From contig JAIYAE010000019.1 of assembly GCA_027489175.1 (NCBI GenBank), positions 186,001 through 250,000 of the forward strand: a stretch of DNA of 64,000 nucleotides, written 5' to 3'. The notes beneath the pieces were generated by a model. The model did not search any database and was not told the DNA's origin. It saw only the letters and a program-made list of their open reading frames with translations. Source of the DNA: Rhodobacter sp. Lineage in GTDB: Bacteria > Pseudomonadota > Alphaproteobacteria > Rhodobacterales > Rhodobacteraceae. Position numbers and translations under genes: made by a program. This document shows positions 6,722-15,767 of the stretch, piece after piece; positions within the stretch are counted from its first letter, which is position 1; each line of letters opens with the position of its first letter.

Positions 6722-8647
6722 ATGGACAAAGTGGCAGGCGCAGACCCCAAGAGGCTGGATGTCATCACCATTGGCCGGTCCTCGGTTGACCTCTACGGCG
6801 CGCAGGTCGGCGGCCGGCTAGAGGATATGGGGTCGTTCCAGAAGTATATCGGTGGCTCTCCCACCAACATGGCGGCGGGCACGGCGCGGCTTGGCCTCAA
6901 GTCCGCCCTCATCACCCGCGTCGGCGATGAACACATGGGCCGTTTCATCCGCGAAGAGCTTGCAAAGGAAGGCGTCGACACACGCGGCGTCAAGACCGAC
7001 CCCGAACGCCTGACCGCGCTGGTCCTTCTGGGCATCCGCGACGACAAGCAGTTTCCGCTGATCTTCTACCGCGAAAACTGCGCCGACATGGCGTTGTGTG
7101 AAGACGACATTGAGGAGGCCTTCATTGTTGAGGCACGATCCGTCGTCGCCACCGGCACGCACCTTTCCCACCCGCGCACCGAGGCGGCGGTCCTGAAGGC
7201 CCTGACCCTGGCCAGGAAACACGGCCTGCAAACCGCGCTTGATATCGATTACCGCCCCAATCTCTGGGGCCTTGCGGGCCATGGCGACGGCGAAAGCCGC
7301 TTCATCGAAAGCGCGCAGGTCACCGCCAAGCTGCAGGCCACGCTCCACCTTTTCGACCTCATCGTCGGCACCGAGGAAGAGTTTCACATCGCCGGCGGCA
7401 CCACCGACACCATCGCCGCCCTCCGCGCGGTGCGCGCTGTAAGCGAGGCCAACCTTGTCTGCAAACGCGGCCCGATGGGTGCTGCCGCCTTCACCGGCCC
7501 GATCCCCGACTCACTGGATGATGGCGAAACCGGCCCCGGTTTCCCGATTGAGGTGTTCAACGTCCTTGGCGCGGGAGATGGGTTCATGTCGGGCCTCCTC
7601 AAGGGCTGGCTTGACAATGAACCTTGGCCCACCGCCCTGAAATACGCCAACGCCTGCGGTGCTTTCGCCGTCAGCCGCCACGGTTGCACCCCCGCCTACC
7701 CGTCCTGGGAAGAGCTGCAGTTCTTCCTGCAACGCGGTGTCGTGACGCCAGCCCTCCGCAAGGATCAGGCGCTGGAGCAGATGCACTGGGCCACCAACCG
7801 CCACCACGATCTGTCCACCATGCGGGTCTTCGCCTTCGACCATCGCCTGCAGCTGGAACAGATGGAGGGTGCCACGCCGCAGAAGATCGGCCAGTTCAAG
7901 CAGCTTTGCCTGCAGGCCGCCCTGCAAACCGCCAACGGCAAGCCCGGCCACGGCATCCTTTGCGACAGCCGCCTTGGCCGTGACGCCCTGTTTCATGCCG
8001 CAGGCACCGGCCTCTGGATCGGCCGTCCGGTGGAATGGCCCGGCTCCCGCCCGCTGACCCTGGAGCCCGAGCTTGGCCCTGACTACGGCGGTCTGCAGGA
8101 ATGGCCGCTGGACCATGTCGTGAAGGTCCTGTGCTTCGCCCACCCCAATGACGACGCGGAAACGCAGGCAAAACAGGAAGAGACCATCCGCCGTCTCTTC
8201 CATGCCGCCCGCCGCAACCGCCTTGAATTCCTCCTGGAACTCATCCCGTCCAAGGTCGGCCCCGTCACCGACGACACCAGCGCCACCCTGATCCAGCGGT
8301 TCTATGACCTTGGCATCTACCCCGATTGGTGGAAGCTTGAACCCTTCACCACCGCCAAAGCCTGGGCCAACGCGTGCGCCGCGATCACCGCCAACGACCC
8401 CCACACCAGGGGCATCGTCGTCCTCGGCCTTGACGCCAGCGAATCCGATCTTGCCGCCTCCTTCGCCCTTGCGGCGCAGCAGCCGCTCGTGAAAGGCTTC
8501 GCTGTCGGCCGCACGATTTTTGCCGACGCCGCCCGCGCCTGGCTTCAGGGTCGGATGACCGACGCCGAAGCCGTTGCCCAGATGACCGAACGCTACACGC
8601 GGCTTTGCACCCTTTGGGACAAGGCCCGCCAGGAGGCCCAGCCATGA
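6722..8647 (+). CDS. iolC: Bifunctional 5-dehydro-2-deoxygluconokinase / DUF2090 aldolase-like protein
   Basis: A 641-residue fusion. Residues about 15-330 are a PfkB sugar kinase with the substrate-binding GGSPTNMA motif and the catalytic NVLGAGDGF motif. Residues about 335-640 form a DUF2090 domain, found fused to IolC in alpha- and betaproteobacteria and annotated as the 5-dehydro-2-deoxyphosphogluconate aldolase that replaces IolJ. The kinase phosphorylates 2-deoxy-5-keto-gluconate; the second domain would split the product into dihydroxyacetone phosphate and malonic semialdehyde. ATG 6722 was chosen because upstream sequence in frame overlaps the regulator gene and lacks similarity. The stop overlaps iolD (ATGA). 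Confidence 0.93.
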   Translation: MDKVAGADPKRLDVITIGRSSVDLYGAQVGGRLEDMGSFQKYIGGSPTNMAAGTARLGLKSALITRVGDEHMGRFIREELAKEGVDTRGVKTDPERLTALVLLGIRDDKQFPLIFYRENCADMALCEDDIEEAFIVEARSVVATGTHLSHPRTEAAVLKALTLARKHGLQTALDIDYRPNLWGLAGHGDGESRFIESAQVTAKLQATLHLFDLIVGTEEEFHIAGGTTDTIAALRAVRAVSEANLVCKRGPMGAAAFTGPIPDSLDDGETGPGFPIEVFNVLGAGDGFMSGLLKGWLDNEPWPTALKYANACGAFAVSRHGCTPAYPSWEELQFFLQRGVVTPALRKDQALEQMHWATNRHHDLSTMRVFAFDHRLQLEQMEGATPQKIGQFKQLCLQAALQTANGKPGHGILCDSRLGRDALFHAAGTGLWIGRPVEWPGSRPLTLEPELGPDYGGLQEWPLDHVVKVLCFAHPNDDAETQAKQEETIRRLFHAARRNRLEFLLELIPSKVGPVTDDTSATLIQRFYDLGIYPDWWKLEPFTTAKAWANACAAITANDPHTRGIVVLGLDASESDLAASFALAAQQPLVKGFAVGRTIFADAARAWLQGRMTDAEAVAQMTERYTRLCTLWDKARQEAQP

Positions 8648-10470
8648 CCACGATCCGCCTTACCGCCGCGCAAGCAATGGTGCGCTGGCTGTCGTTGCAG
8701 TCGTCCGAGGATGGCGGCCGTTTCATCGAGGGCGTCTGGGCGATCTTTGGCCACGGCAACGTCGCGGGCCTGGGTGAGGCGCTTCACGCCCACAAGGACA
8801 CGCTGCCCACCTGGCGCGGCCAAAACGAACAGACCATGGCGCATGTCGCAGTCGCCTATGCCAAGGCCAACCACCGCCGGAAGGCCATGGCCGTCACCTC
8901 CTCCATCGGCCCCGGGGCCACCAACATGGTCACCGCCGCCGCCGTGGCGCATGTGAACCGCCTGCCCGTTCTGTTCATCCCGGGCGATGTCTTCGCCTCT
9001 CGCGCGCCCGACCCGGTCTTGCAGCAGATCGAGGATTTCGACGACGCTACTGTCAGTGCCAACGACTGCTTCCGCCCCGTCGTCCGCTATTTCGACCGGA
9101 TCAGCCGGCCGGAGCATATCCTGACCGCCCTCCCCCGCGCCCTTCGCGTCATGACCGACCCCGCCAACTGCGGCCCGGTCTGCCTGGCCTTCTGCCAGGA
9201 CACGCAAGCCGAGGCCTACGACTATCCCATCGACTTCTTCGAACCCCGCATCTGGCACATCCGCCGCCCCGAACCCGACCAGCGTGAGCTTGAGGCCGCC
9301 GTCGCCGCGATCCAGGCCGCCAAGACGCCCCTCATCGTCGCCGGCGGCGGCGTCCTCTACTCCGGGGCCGAACAGACCCTCCTGACCTTCGCCAAGGCCC
9401 ACAACATCCCCGTCGTCGAAACCCAATCCGGCAAGGGCGCAATGGACTGGGAAGAGGCCCTTCACTTCGGCTCCCCCGGCGTCACGGGCACCGGCTGCGG
9501 CAATGACCTTGCCGCGAAAGCTGACCTTGTGATCGGGGTTGGCACCCGTTTCCAGGATTTCACCACCGGCAGCTGGACGGTCTTCTCTGCCCCGGGTCGC
9601 AAGCTTCTGTCGATCAACATCCACGGCTACGACGCCCACAAACGCGCCGCGCAACCCCTTGTCGGCGATGCGAAAGTCACGCTGGAGAAGCTGTCGGCAG
9701 GACTTGGAACACACCGCTTCCCGGACGCCGATTTCGCCAATCGCGCAAAGTGGTTCCAGACCACCGACACCGTTACCGCCGCGCCGAAGGGGAACGAACT
9801 GCCCTCCGACGCCCAGGTCGTCGGGGCCGTCCAGCGCAGCACCGGGAAAGACGCGCTGATCATGTCTGCCTCAGGCTCCATGCCCGGCGTGCTCCACGTC
9901 CTGTGGAAGGCCGCGCAGGGCGGCTACCACATGGAATACGGCTTCTCCTGCATGGGGTATGAGATTGCGGGAGCCATGGGCATCAAGATGGCCAAGCCCG
10001 AGCGTCACGTCATCTGCATGGTCGGCGATGGCAGCTACATGATGGCGAACTCGGAACTTGCCACCGCCGTGATGATGGGCGTGCCCTTCACCGTGATCCT
10101 GACTGACAACCGCGGCTACGGCTGCATCAACCGTCTGCAAAAGGCCACCGGCGGGGCACCGTTCAACAACCTTCTGGCCGACAGCTACCACGTCAACCCC
10201 GCCGACCTCGATTTTGTCGCCCATGCCCGCTCCATGGGGGCGCATGCCGTGAAGGCGGGCACGATTGCCGAACTTGAAGCCACGATTGCCGAGGCCAAGA
10301 CCGCCACCCTCCCCACCGTCATCGTGATCGACACCGACCCCGCCCCCGGCACCGGCGCAGGCGGCACCTGGTGGGAGGTGGCCGTGCCCGAGGTTTCGGA
10401 TCGCCCCGAAGTCAACAAGGCCCGCACGGCCTATGAAGAAGCGACCAAGGCCCGATGGCTGGTCAACTGA
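8644..10470 (+). CDS. iolD: 3D-(3,5/4)-trihydroxycyclohexane-1,2-dione acylhydrolase
   Basis: A 608-residue thiamine-diphosphate enzyme of the acetolactate synthase superfamily. It opens the ring of trihydroxycyclohexanedione to 5-deoxy-glucuronate. The N-terminal pyrimidine-binding domain contains the region after GNVAGLGEAL with the catalytic-type glutamate context; the C-terminal cofactor-binding motif is visible as GDGSYMMANSELATAV followed by TDNRG. Length fits IolD. The start overlaps the iolC stop (ATGA), and iolE follows seven bases downstream, so the three are one operon. Confidence 0.95.
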   Translation: MTTIRLTAAQAMVRWLSLQSSEDGGRFIEGVWAIFGHGNVAGLGEALHAHKDTLPTWRGQNEQTMAHVAVAYAKANHRRKAMAVTSSIGPGATNMVTAAAVAHVNRLPVLFIPGDVFASRAPDPVLQQIEDFDDATVSANDCFRPVVRYFDRISRPEHILTALPRALRVMTDPANCGPVCLAFCQDTQAEAYDYPIDFFEPRIWHIRRPEPDQRELEAAVAAIQAAKTPLIVAGGGVLYSGAEQTLLTFAKAHNIPVVETQSGKGAMDWEEALHFGSPGVTGTGCGNDLAAKADLVIGVGTRFQDFTTGSWTVFSAPGRKLLSINIHGYDAHKRAAQPLVGDAKVTLEKLSAGLGTHRFPDADFANRAKWFQTTDTVTAAPKGNELPSDAQVVGAVQRSTGKDALIMSASGSMPGVLHVLWKAAQGGYHMEYGFSCMGYEIAGAMGIKMAKPERHVICMVGDGSYMMANSELATAVMMGVPFTVILTDNRGYGCINRLQKATGGAPFNNLLADSYHVNPADLDFVAHARSMGAHAVKAGTIAELEATIAEAKTATLPTVIVIDTDPAPGTGAGGTWWEVAVPEVSDRPEVNKARTAYEEATKARWLVN

Positions 10471-10477
10471 AGAGAGC

Positions 10478-11374
10478 ATGATGATCCAATTCGGCACCAA
10501 TCCCATCGCCTGGGCCAATGACGACGACCAGACCATCGGCGCGGATATCCCCACCGCCCGCATCCTGGACGAGGCCGGGCGTCAGATCGGCTTTGACGGG
10601 ATCGAGAACGGCCACCGCTGGCCGGATGAGCCTGAGGCCCTGCGCGCACTTCTGGCCCAGTATGGCCTGAAGTTCATCTCCGGCTGGTATTCGACCGAGC
10701 TTCTGGTTCGGTCAGTTGAGGATGAGATTGCCGCGGCCCAGGCCCATATCGCCAAGTTGCGCCACAACGGCTGCAAGGTGATGATCGTCTGTGAAACCTC
10801 AAACGCCATCCACGGCGCGGCCAAGCCGGTGAACGACCGCCCGCGCCTAACAGCGGCTGAGATGACCGCCTTCGGGGCCAAGCTTGAGGCCTTCGCGGCC
10901 TACCTTTCGTCGCAAGGCCTCACGCTGGTCTACCACCACCACATGGGCACGATCGTGGAAAGCCCTGAGGATATCGACGCCTTCATGGCTGCGACCGGCC
11001 CCCACACCCACCTTCTTTTCGACGCCGGCCACTGCGCCTTTGGTGGCGGCGATCCGGTGGCGGTGCTGACCAAACACATCGCCCGCGTCCGCCACTTCCA
11101 CGCCAAGAACATCCGCCCTGCCATCACCGCAAAGGTGCGGGCCGAGGGGCTGAGCTTCCTGCAAGGCGTCGTCGCCGGGGCCTTCACTGTGCCGGGGGAT
11201 CAGGAGGGCGGCATCGACTTCGGCCCCCTGCTGAACATCCTTGCGGGCGCGAAGTATGACGGCTGGATCGTGATCGAAGCCGAACAGGACCCGCAGGTCC
11301 GCAACCCGCTTTTGTACCAGACCCTGGGCCTGGCCACGCTGAAACGGCTTTCAAAGGAAGCCGGTCTCATCTGA
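10478..11374 (+). CDS. iolE: Myo-inosose-2 dehydratase
   Basis: A 298-residue TIM-barrel protein of the xylose isomerase-like (AP endonuclease 2) family. It dehydrates 2-keto-myo-inositol to trihydroxycyclohexanedione using a divalent metal. The N-terminus (FGTNPIAWANDDD) and the LVYHHHMGT and LLFDAGHCAFGG motifs, which supply metal and substrate ligands, are typical of IolE. Two adjacent ATGs (10478, 10481) are possible starts. It lies between iolD and iolB. Confidence 0.94.
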   Translation: MMIQFGTNPIAWANDDDQTIGADIPTARILDEAGRQIGFDGIENGHRWPDEPEALRALLAQYGLKFISGWYSTELLVRSVEDEIAAAQAHIAKLRHNGCKVMIVCETSNAIHGAAKPVNDRPRLTAAEMTAFGAKLEAFAAYLSSQGLTLVYHHHMGTIVESPEDIDAFMAATGPHTHLLFDAGHCAFGGGDPVAVLTKHIARVRHFHAKNIRPAITAKVRAEGLSFLQGVVAGAFTVPGDQEGGIDFGPLLNILAGAKYDGWIVIEAEQDPQVRNPLLYQTLGLATLKRLSKEAGLI

Positions 11375-11473
11375 CGCGCGGCAGACCGGGGGTCAGCCCC
11401 CAGAACATTGGTTTCTTGAACCAATGGCGATACCAATGTGCTACCCCCGGAGTATTTTTGAAAAGAGCAAGCC
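11375..11473. repeat. Repeat-derived spacer with alternative hairpins between iolE and iolB
   Basis: Three structures lie in these 99 bases: GGGGG-tcag-CCCCC (11388-11401); ATTGGTT / AACCAAT (11407-11413 and 11419-11425); and ACATTGGT / ACCAATGT (11405-11412 and 11432-11439). The last two share the left arm and are mutually exclusive. It ends with CGGAGTATTTTTGAAAAGAG (11449-11468), a motif repeated at 57287-57335. The repeat runs to three bases before the iolB start, so it also supplies the leader of iolB. Confidence 0.6.
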
Positions 11474-12280
11474 ATGGCCGATCTTCTTCGTCACCCGACC
11501 GGTACCCGCGGCAAGGTCCATGACATCACCCCGGCCAGCGCGGGCTGGGGCTATGTGGGCTTCACTCTCTACCGGCTGGCAGCAGGTGAGGTTGCGGCCG
11601 AAGCGACGGGCGACCGCGAAGTGATCCTGGTCCTCGTCGAAGGCAAGGCGGGGGTCCAGGCCGCAGGGCAGGACTGGGGCGAGATGGGCGACCGGATGGA
11701 TGTCTTCGAGAAGACCCCACCACATTGCCTCTATGTCCCGAACGGCAGCGACTGGCGGGCGGTAGCAACCACCCCTTGCACGCTTGCCGTTTGCAGCGCC
11801 CCCGGCAAGGGCGGGCACCAGGCGCAGCGTCTGGGGCCAGAGGGGATCACCCTCACCCCCCGTGGGAAGGGTACGAACACCCGCCACGTCAACAACATCG
11901 CGATGGAGGGGCGCGAAGTAGCCGACAGCCTCCTCGTGACCGAAGTCTTCACCCCGGCGGGCCACTGGTCCAGCTACCCCAGCCACCGGCATGATGAAGA
12001 TGACTTCCCCCGGATGACCTATCTGGAGGAAACCTATTACCACCGCCTGAACCCCGACCAAGGCTTCGGCATCCAGCGAGTCTATACCGAAGATGGCACT
12101 CTGGATGAGACGATGGCCGTCAAATCCCATGACGTGGTGCTTGTCCCGAAAGGCCACCACCCCTGCGGCGCGCCTTATGGCTACGAGATGTATTACCTGA
12201 ACGTCATGGCCGGGCCGATCCGAAAGTGGCGGTTCCAGAATGACCCCGACCATGACTGGATCGCCAAGCGCGACGCCTGA
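11474..12280 (+). CDS. iolB: 5-deoxy-glucuronate isomerase
   Basis: A 268-residue cupin-type protein, the full length for IolB. It isomerises 5-deoxy-glucuronate to 2-deoxy-5-keto-gluconate, the substrate of IolC. The segment WSSYPSHRHDEDD supplies the metal-binding His/Glu-type residues expected in KduI/IolB. It ends exactly at the base before the convergent ATP-grasp gene (12281), leaving no room for a terminator between them. The canonical SD is weak; a repeat element provides AAGAGC shortly before ATG. Confidence 0.94.
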   Translation: MADLLRHPTGTRGKVHDITPASAGWGYVGFTLYRLAAGEVAAEATGDREVILVLVEGKAGVQAAGQDWGEMGDRMDVFEKTPPHCLYVPNGSDWRAVATTPCTLAVCSAPGKGGHQAQRLGPEGITLTPRGKGTNTRHVNNIAMEGREVADSLLVTEVFTPAGHWSSYPSHRHDEDDFPRMTYLEETYYHRLNPDQGFGIQRVYTEDGTLDETMAVKSHDVVLVPKGHHPCGAPYGYEMYYLNVMAGPIRKWRFQNDPDHDWIAKRDA

Positions 12281-13207
12281 TCAGGGTGGCGACGCGAAAA
12301 AGACCCGCGAGAAGACTGCTTCACCATTCGCAGGATAGAACCGGCCCATCCCGCCGGCTGGAAGATTGGTCAACTCGCCAAACATCAGCCGTTTGCCATC
12401 AGTGTAGAAATCCACGCGGATATAAGACAGCTCTTGCGACAGTTGCGCCGCAGCCGCGAGCAGAGGGGCAAAAAAGGACCAGTCGGGCAACTGGAAATCG
12501 GTCGTGGGAAAGGCAAGGCTGACCCCCAGCGGCCTGCGGTCCGTGTCGAAAGACTGGCGGTCCTTGCTGTAGCGCTCGATGATCGAGACGACCTTCGGCA
12601 CGCCGTTGCGGCAGTGCACCGACCCTTCAAGCCGCATCGCCTCATGAAGCCACGGCTCGACGATGACGCGCTTTGCCAAGCCCGCGTAATTCCTTTCCAG
12701 CGACTCCCGGAAGTAATCATGCGTCAGCCAGCCCGACATCTCGGGCAGCGCTGCCAACCATTCCGCCTCAGACCCGATGCGCAGAAACCGGCCTGAACTG
12801 TGCGTGGGCTTCACCGCCACCGGCCAGTCCGGCGGGCGCCAATCCGCAATCGCGCTGGCGGTGTCGAACACTGCCAAGGTCGGCACCGTGGTTCCGGGGC
12901 CGAGAATGCTGGTGATGTAGGCCTTGGACAGCACCTTGTCAGTGATCCGTTGGCGCAGGGGCAACTCAAGCTCCGGCCCGACCTTCAGCCTGTAGAGAAA
13001 GTCGTTGAAAAGACCGTCGCCCGGACCTGGTGCCCGCCGCATGTAAAGCACCATGTCCAGCCAGCACCGCACTCGCAGCACGCGCCGCGCAAGGCCCCGA
13101 AGGCCCGGTCGGTCCCAAAGGGCCAGAAAGACCCAAGACAAGACCTTTTGCAGCCGGATCACTGGATTCTCGGCTCGGCGCTTCACGGGCGGGGGCAAGT
13201 GCGGCAT
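12281..13207 (-). CDS. TupA-like ATP-grasp protein
   Basis: A 308-residue protein resembling the TupA-like ATP-grasp family, whose founding member works in teichuronopeptide synthesis; related proteins occur in polysaccharide clusters. Visible features are a substrate loop (WPVAVKPTHSSGRFLRIG), a central VIVEPWL strand and the acidic metal-binding end (SYIRVDFYTDG, FGELTNLPAGG). ATP-grasp enzymes join a carboxylate to an amine through an acyl phosphate. The start is 18 bases after the stop of an amino-acid ABC permease gene, suggesting co-transcription. The substrate is unknown; a link to amino-acid or peptide attachment on a surface polymer is inference. Confidence 0.7.
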   Translation of the reverse strand: MPHLPPPVKRRAENPVIRLQKVLSWVFLALWDRPGLRGLARRVLRVRCWLDMVLYMRRAPGPGDGLFNDFLYRLKVGPELELPLRQRITDKVLSKAYITSILGPGTTVPTLAVFDTASAIADWRPPDWPVAVKPTHSSGRFLRIGSEAEWLAALPEMSGWLTHDYFRESLERNYAGLAKRVIVEPWLHEAMRLEGSVHCRNGVPKVVSIIERYSKDRQSFDTDRRPLGVSLAFPTTDFQLPDWSFFAPLLAAAAQLSQELSYIRVDFYTDGKRLMFGELTNLPAGGMGRFYPANGEAVFSRVFFASPP

Positions 13208-13225
13208 TCCTGCAGCCCCATGTGA

Positions 13226-14002
13226 TCAGGCCAGCTTTACCGGCACGCGGCTTTCCAGCCACCGGAACAAAAGCACGATCAGCCCGGCGATCGCCATGTA
13301 GACCACGGCCAAAAGCAGCAGCGGTTCATAGACCACAAAGGTGTCTTGCCGGATACGCGAAGAGACAGCGTAGATGTCGACCACGGTGATCGTGGCGACC
13401 AGGGGCGTGGCCTTCAGCGTCAGCACGGTTTCACCACCCAGCGTCGGCAGCACACGCTGCATGGCCTGCGGCAGCCAGATGCGGCGGAAAATGGTGAAGC
13501 GGGGCATGCCCATGGCCTTTGCCGCCTCAAGCTGGCCATGCGGCACGCCCTTGAAGGCGCCGCGCATCACCTCGCCGGAATAGCCGGCCACGGACAGGGT
13601 CAGCGCCAGGACGGCATAGGGCCAGGCCTGCCGCAAGATCGGCCAAAGGTCGGATTGCCGGATCCAGGGGATCGACGGGAAGAGGGACCCCAACCCGTAA
13701 TACAAAAGCCAAAGCTGCAGGAGAAGCGGCGTGCCCCGGACCAACCCGCAAAAGCCGTTGGCGGGGGCAGCCAGCCACCAAGGGCCAGCGGCCTGCGCCA
13801 GGCCAAGCGGGATCGCGAGCAAGAGCCCCAGCACCATGGTGACGACCAAGAGCCAGCAGGTCGTCCAGGTTCCTTGCAAGAGCAGCACCTGGTACTTCGG
13901 GTCGGCCAGCCAGGTCCAGTTCAAGGCCGTGGCGCACCAGACGACAAGGCCCGCCGCAATGACGGCCATGACAATGCGGCGGGGCAGCCAAAATCCCTGC
14001 AT
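13226..14002 (-). CDS. Polar amino-acid ABC transporter permease (HisM type)
   Basis: A 258-residue inner-membrane protein of the His/Glu/Gln/Arg/opine permease family, with about five membrane helices and the EAA loop (GQLEAAKAMGMPRFTIFRRI) that contacts the ATPase. The start ATG 14002 overlaps the stop of the preceding permease gene as TGATG; an upstream start at 14041 would overlap by 40 bases. It pairs with the permease at 14002-14739 to form a heterodimeric channel. Confidence 0.88.
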   Translation of the reverse strand: MQGFWLPRRIVMAVIAAGLVVWCATALNWTWLADPKYQVLLLQGTWTTCWLLVVTMVLGLLLAIPLGLAQAAGPWWLAAPANGFCGLVRGTPLLLQLWLLYYGLGSLFPSIPWIRQSDLWPILRQAWPYAVLALTLSVAGYSGEVMRGAFKGVPHGQLEAAKAMGMPRFTIFRRIWLPQAMQRVLPTLGGETVLTLKATPLVATITVVDIYAVSSRIRQDTFVVYEPLLLLAVVYMAIAGLIVLLFRWLESRVPVKLA

Positions 14003-14739
14003 CAGCTTGACCTTGGCCGGGTCTGGCCCCGGCGCGCCCAAGCCTCGGCCCGGGCAAAGAGGAGCGACGAGACGATGGAGATCAGCAGATAAAGCACTCC
14101 CGCCGCCATGAAGAAGGTGAAGAAGGCCTTCGTGGTGCTGGCGGCCTGCCGGGTGACCAGCGTCAGTTCGGCATAGCCCACGACGGCCAGAAGGGCGGTG
14201 TCCTTCGTGGCGATCAGCCAGAGGTTTGCCAGCCCCGGAATGGCCGCGGCCAGCATCTGCGGGAATGTCACGCGCCAGGCCAGCATCAGGGGCGGCATGC
14301 CCATGGCGCGCGCCGCCTCAACCTGACCAGAGGGAACCGACAGGATGGCCCCGCGCAACACCTCGGTCGCATAGGCGCCCTGGACAATGCCAAGAACGGC
14401 GATCCCGGCGAAAAAGCCGGAAATCTGGATCCTCTCAAACCCCCAGGACATCAACAGGTTGTTCAGCGAGGAGGTGACGGCGAAGTACAGGATCAGGATC
14501 AGGATCAGTTCCGGCACGGCGCGGACAATGGTGGTGTAGATCCCCAGAAGGTCACGGGTGACGGGGCTGCCGTAAAGTTTGCCATAGGCCCCACCGATGC
14601 CGATAAGAAGGCCCAGCGCAAAGGCCCCGATGGCGATCAGGATCGACTTGCCCAAGGCGACCATCAAGGTGGCCCCCCAGCCGGGCGGGGCCCAGGCAAG
14701 AAGATCGAGGGTTGAGGTCAGAAGGGCGGCCCCGATCAT
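14002..14739 (-). CDS. Polar amino-acid ABC transporter permease (HisQ type)
   Basis: A 245-residue permease with a HisQ-like opening (MIGAALLTSTLDLLAWAPPG), five or so hydrophobic helices and the EAA motif (SGQVEAARAMGMPPLMLAWR). ATG 14739 was chosen because residues encoded further upstream come from the intergenic hairpin region. It lies downstream of the binding protein gene and is translationally coupled to the second permease. Confidence 0.88.
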   Translation of the reverse strand: MIGAALLTSTLDLLAWAPPGWGATLMVALGKSILIAIGAFALGLLIGIGGAYGKLYGSPVTRDLLGIYTTIVRAVPELILILILYFAVTSSLNNLLMSWGFERIQISGFFAGIAVLGIVQGAYATEVLRGAILSVPSGQVEAARAMGMPPLMLAWRVTFPQMLAAAIPGLANLWLIATKDTALLAVVGYAELTLVTRQAASTTKAFFTFFMAAGVLYLLISIVSSLLFARAEAWARRGQTRPRSS

Positions 14740-14947
14740 GCGGTGGCCTTTCGGCTTGCAGTTACAAGGAAGCGGCAGTGGGATGCCCCTCCCTTCCCCA
14801 CGGGGGGGAAGGGAAGCGTTTGTCTGACAGCGCCAGGGGACATGGCCATGCCGAAGGCACGGGATGCGCCGCCCCCCGCCCATTGAGGCAAGGGGATAGG
14901 GGGCACCCGGCCCGGCATCGGCATGGCCCTAGCGCCCCGCCATTCCC
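14740..14947 (-). promoter_or_regulatory. Spacer with stem-loop between binding protein and permease genes
   Basis: A 9-bp perfect stem, CCCTTCCCC / GGGGAAGGG (14791-14799 and 14805-14813), lies in a 208-base spacer without a gene. Stem-loops in this position of ABC operons commonly protect or partly terminate the message so that the binding protein is made in excess over the permeases. That role here is inference from position. Confidence 0.5.
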
Positions 14948-15715
14948 TTACCCGCCGTAGATCGACGAAGCGAAGTACTTGGCGGTGATCTCGTCATAGG
15001 TGCCGTCGGCGATGACCTTGGCGATGGCGGCGTTGATCTTGGCCTTCAACTCTTCCTCGCCCTTGCGGATACCAGCGCCGACGCCCAGGCCAAGGATCGT
15101 CGGGTCATCGGCCACAGCACCCTTGGTTTCGCAGCAGGCCGCCCCCGCCTCGGACGCAAGGAAAGCGTCCATGGCGATGCTGTCGGCCTGGGTCGCGTCG
15201 ATCCGGCCAGCGGCAAGGTCTGAGTTCGCCTCATCCTGGGTCTGGTAGATCTTCACTTCGGCGGCGGTGGCGGCGAAGTATTTCTCGACATAATCGGCGT
15301 GGATGGTCGAAGCCTGAACGCCGATGATCTTGCCCGCCAGCCCTTCGGGGGTGGGGGCCATCTCAACACCCTTGGCCCCGACGATCACGGTAGGGGTGTT
15401 GTAGTATTTGTCCGAGAAATCAATGGTTTTCGACCGCTCTTCGGTGATCGACATCGAGGCCATGATGACATCGATCTGGCCCGAGGTCAGCGAAGGGATG
15501 ATGCCGTCCCAGGCCACCGGGGTGATCACGCATTGCATTTCACCGGCGGCGCAGACGGCGTTGATGAAGTCCACCTCCCAGCCGACCCAGTTGCCGGATG
15601 CATCGGGGCTGGCGAATGGCGGGTAGGCTTCGGCGGCGATGCCGATCTTCACCTCTTGCGCGGCGACAGGGGCTGCCATCAGGCAGGCGGCGGCGAGAAG
15701 CATCTTGAAGTTCAT
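14948..15715 (-). CDS. Periplasmic polar amino-acid binding protein
   Basis: A 255-residue SBP_bac_3 protein with a signal peptide (cut near PVAAQEV). The N-terminal strand VKIGIAAEAYPPFASPDASG and the segment ITPVAWDGIIPSLTSGQIDV are typical of lysine/arginine/ornithine or histidine binding proteins, including the aromatic/Asp residues that clamp the amino acid. It is the ligand-capture component of the surrounding ABC transporter. The exact amino acid cannot be told from sequence alone; the closest family pattern is LAO-type. Confidence 0.88.
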   Translation of the reverse strand: MNFKMLLAAACLMAAPVAAQEVKIGIAAEAYPPFASPDASGNWVGWEVDFINAVCAAGEMQCVITPVAWDGIIPSLTSGQIDVIMASMSITEERSKTIDFSDKYYNTPTVIVGAKGVEMAPTPEGLAGKIIGVQASTIHADYVEKYFAATAAEVKIYQTQDEANSDLAAGRIDATQADSIAMDAFLASEAGAACCETKGAVADDPTILGLGVGAGIRKGEEELKAKINAAIAKVIADGTYDEITAKYFASSIYGG

Positions 15716-15767
15716 GGTCGTCTCCAGGTTGGTTGGTGGTTGGTTGGTCCGTCGTTCCGTTAGGTCT

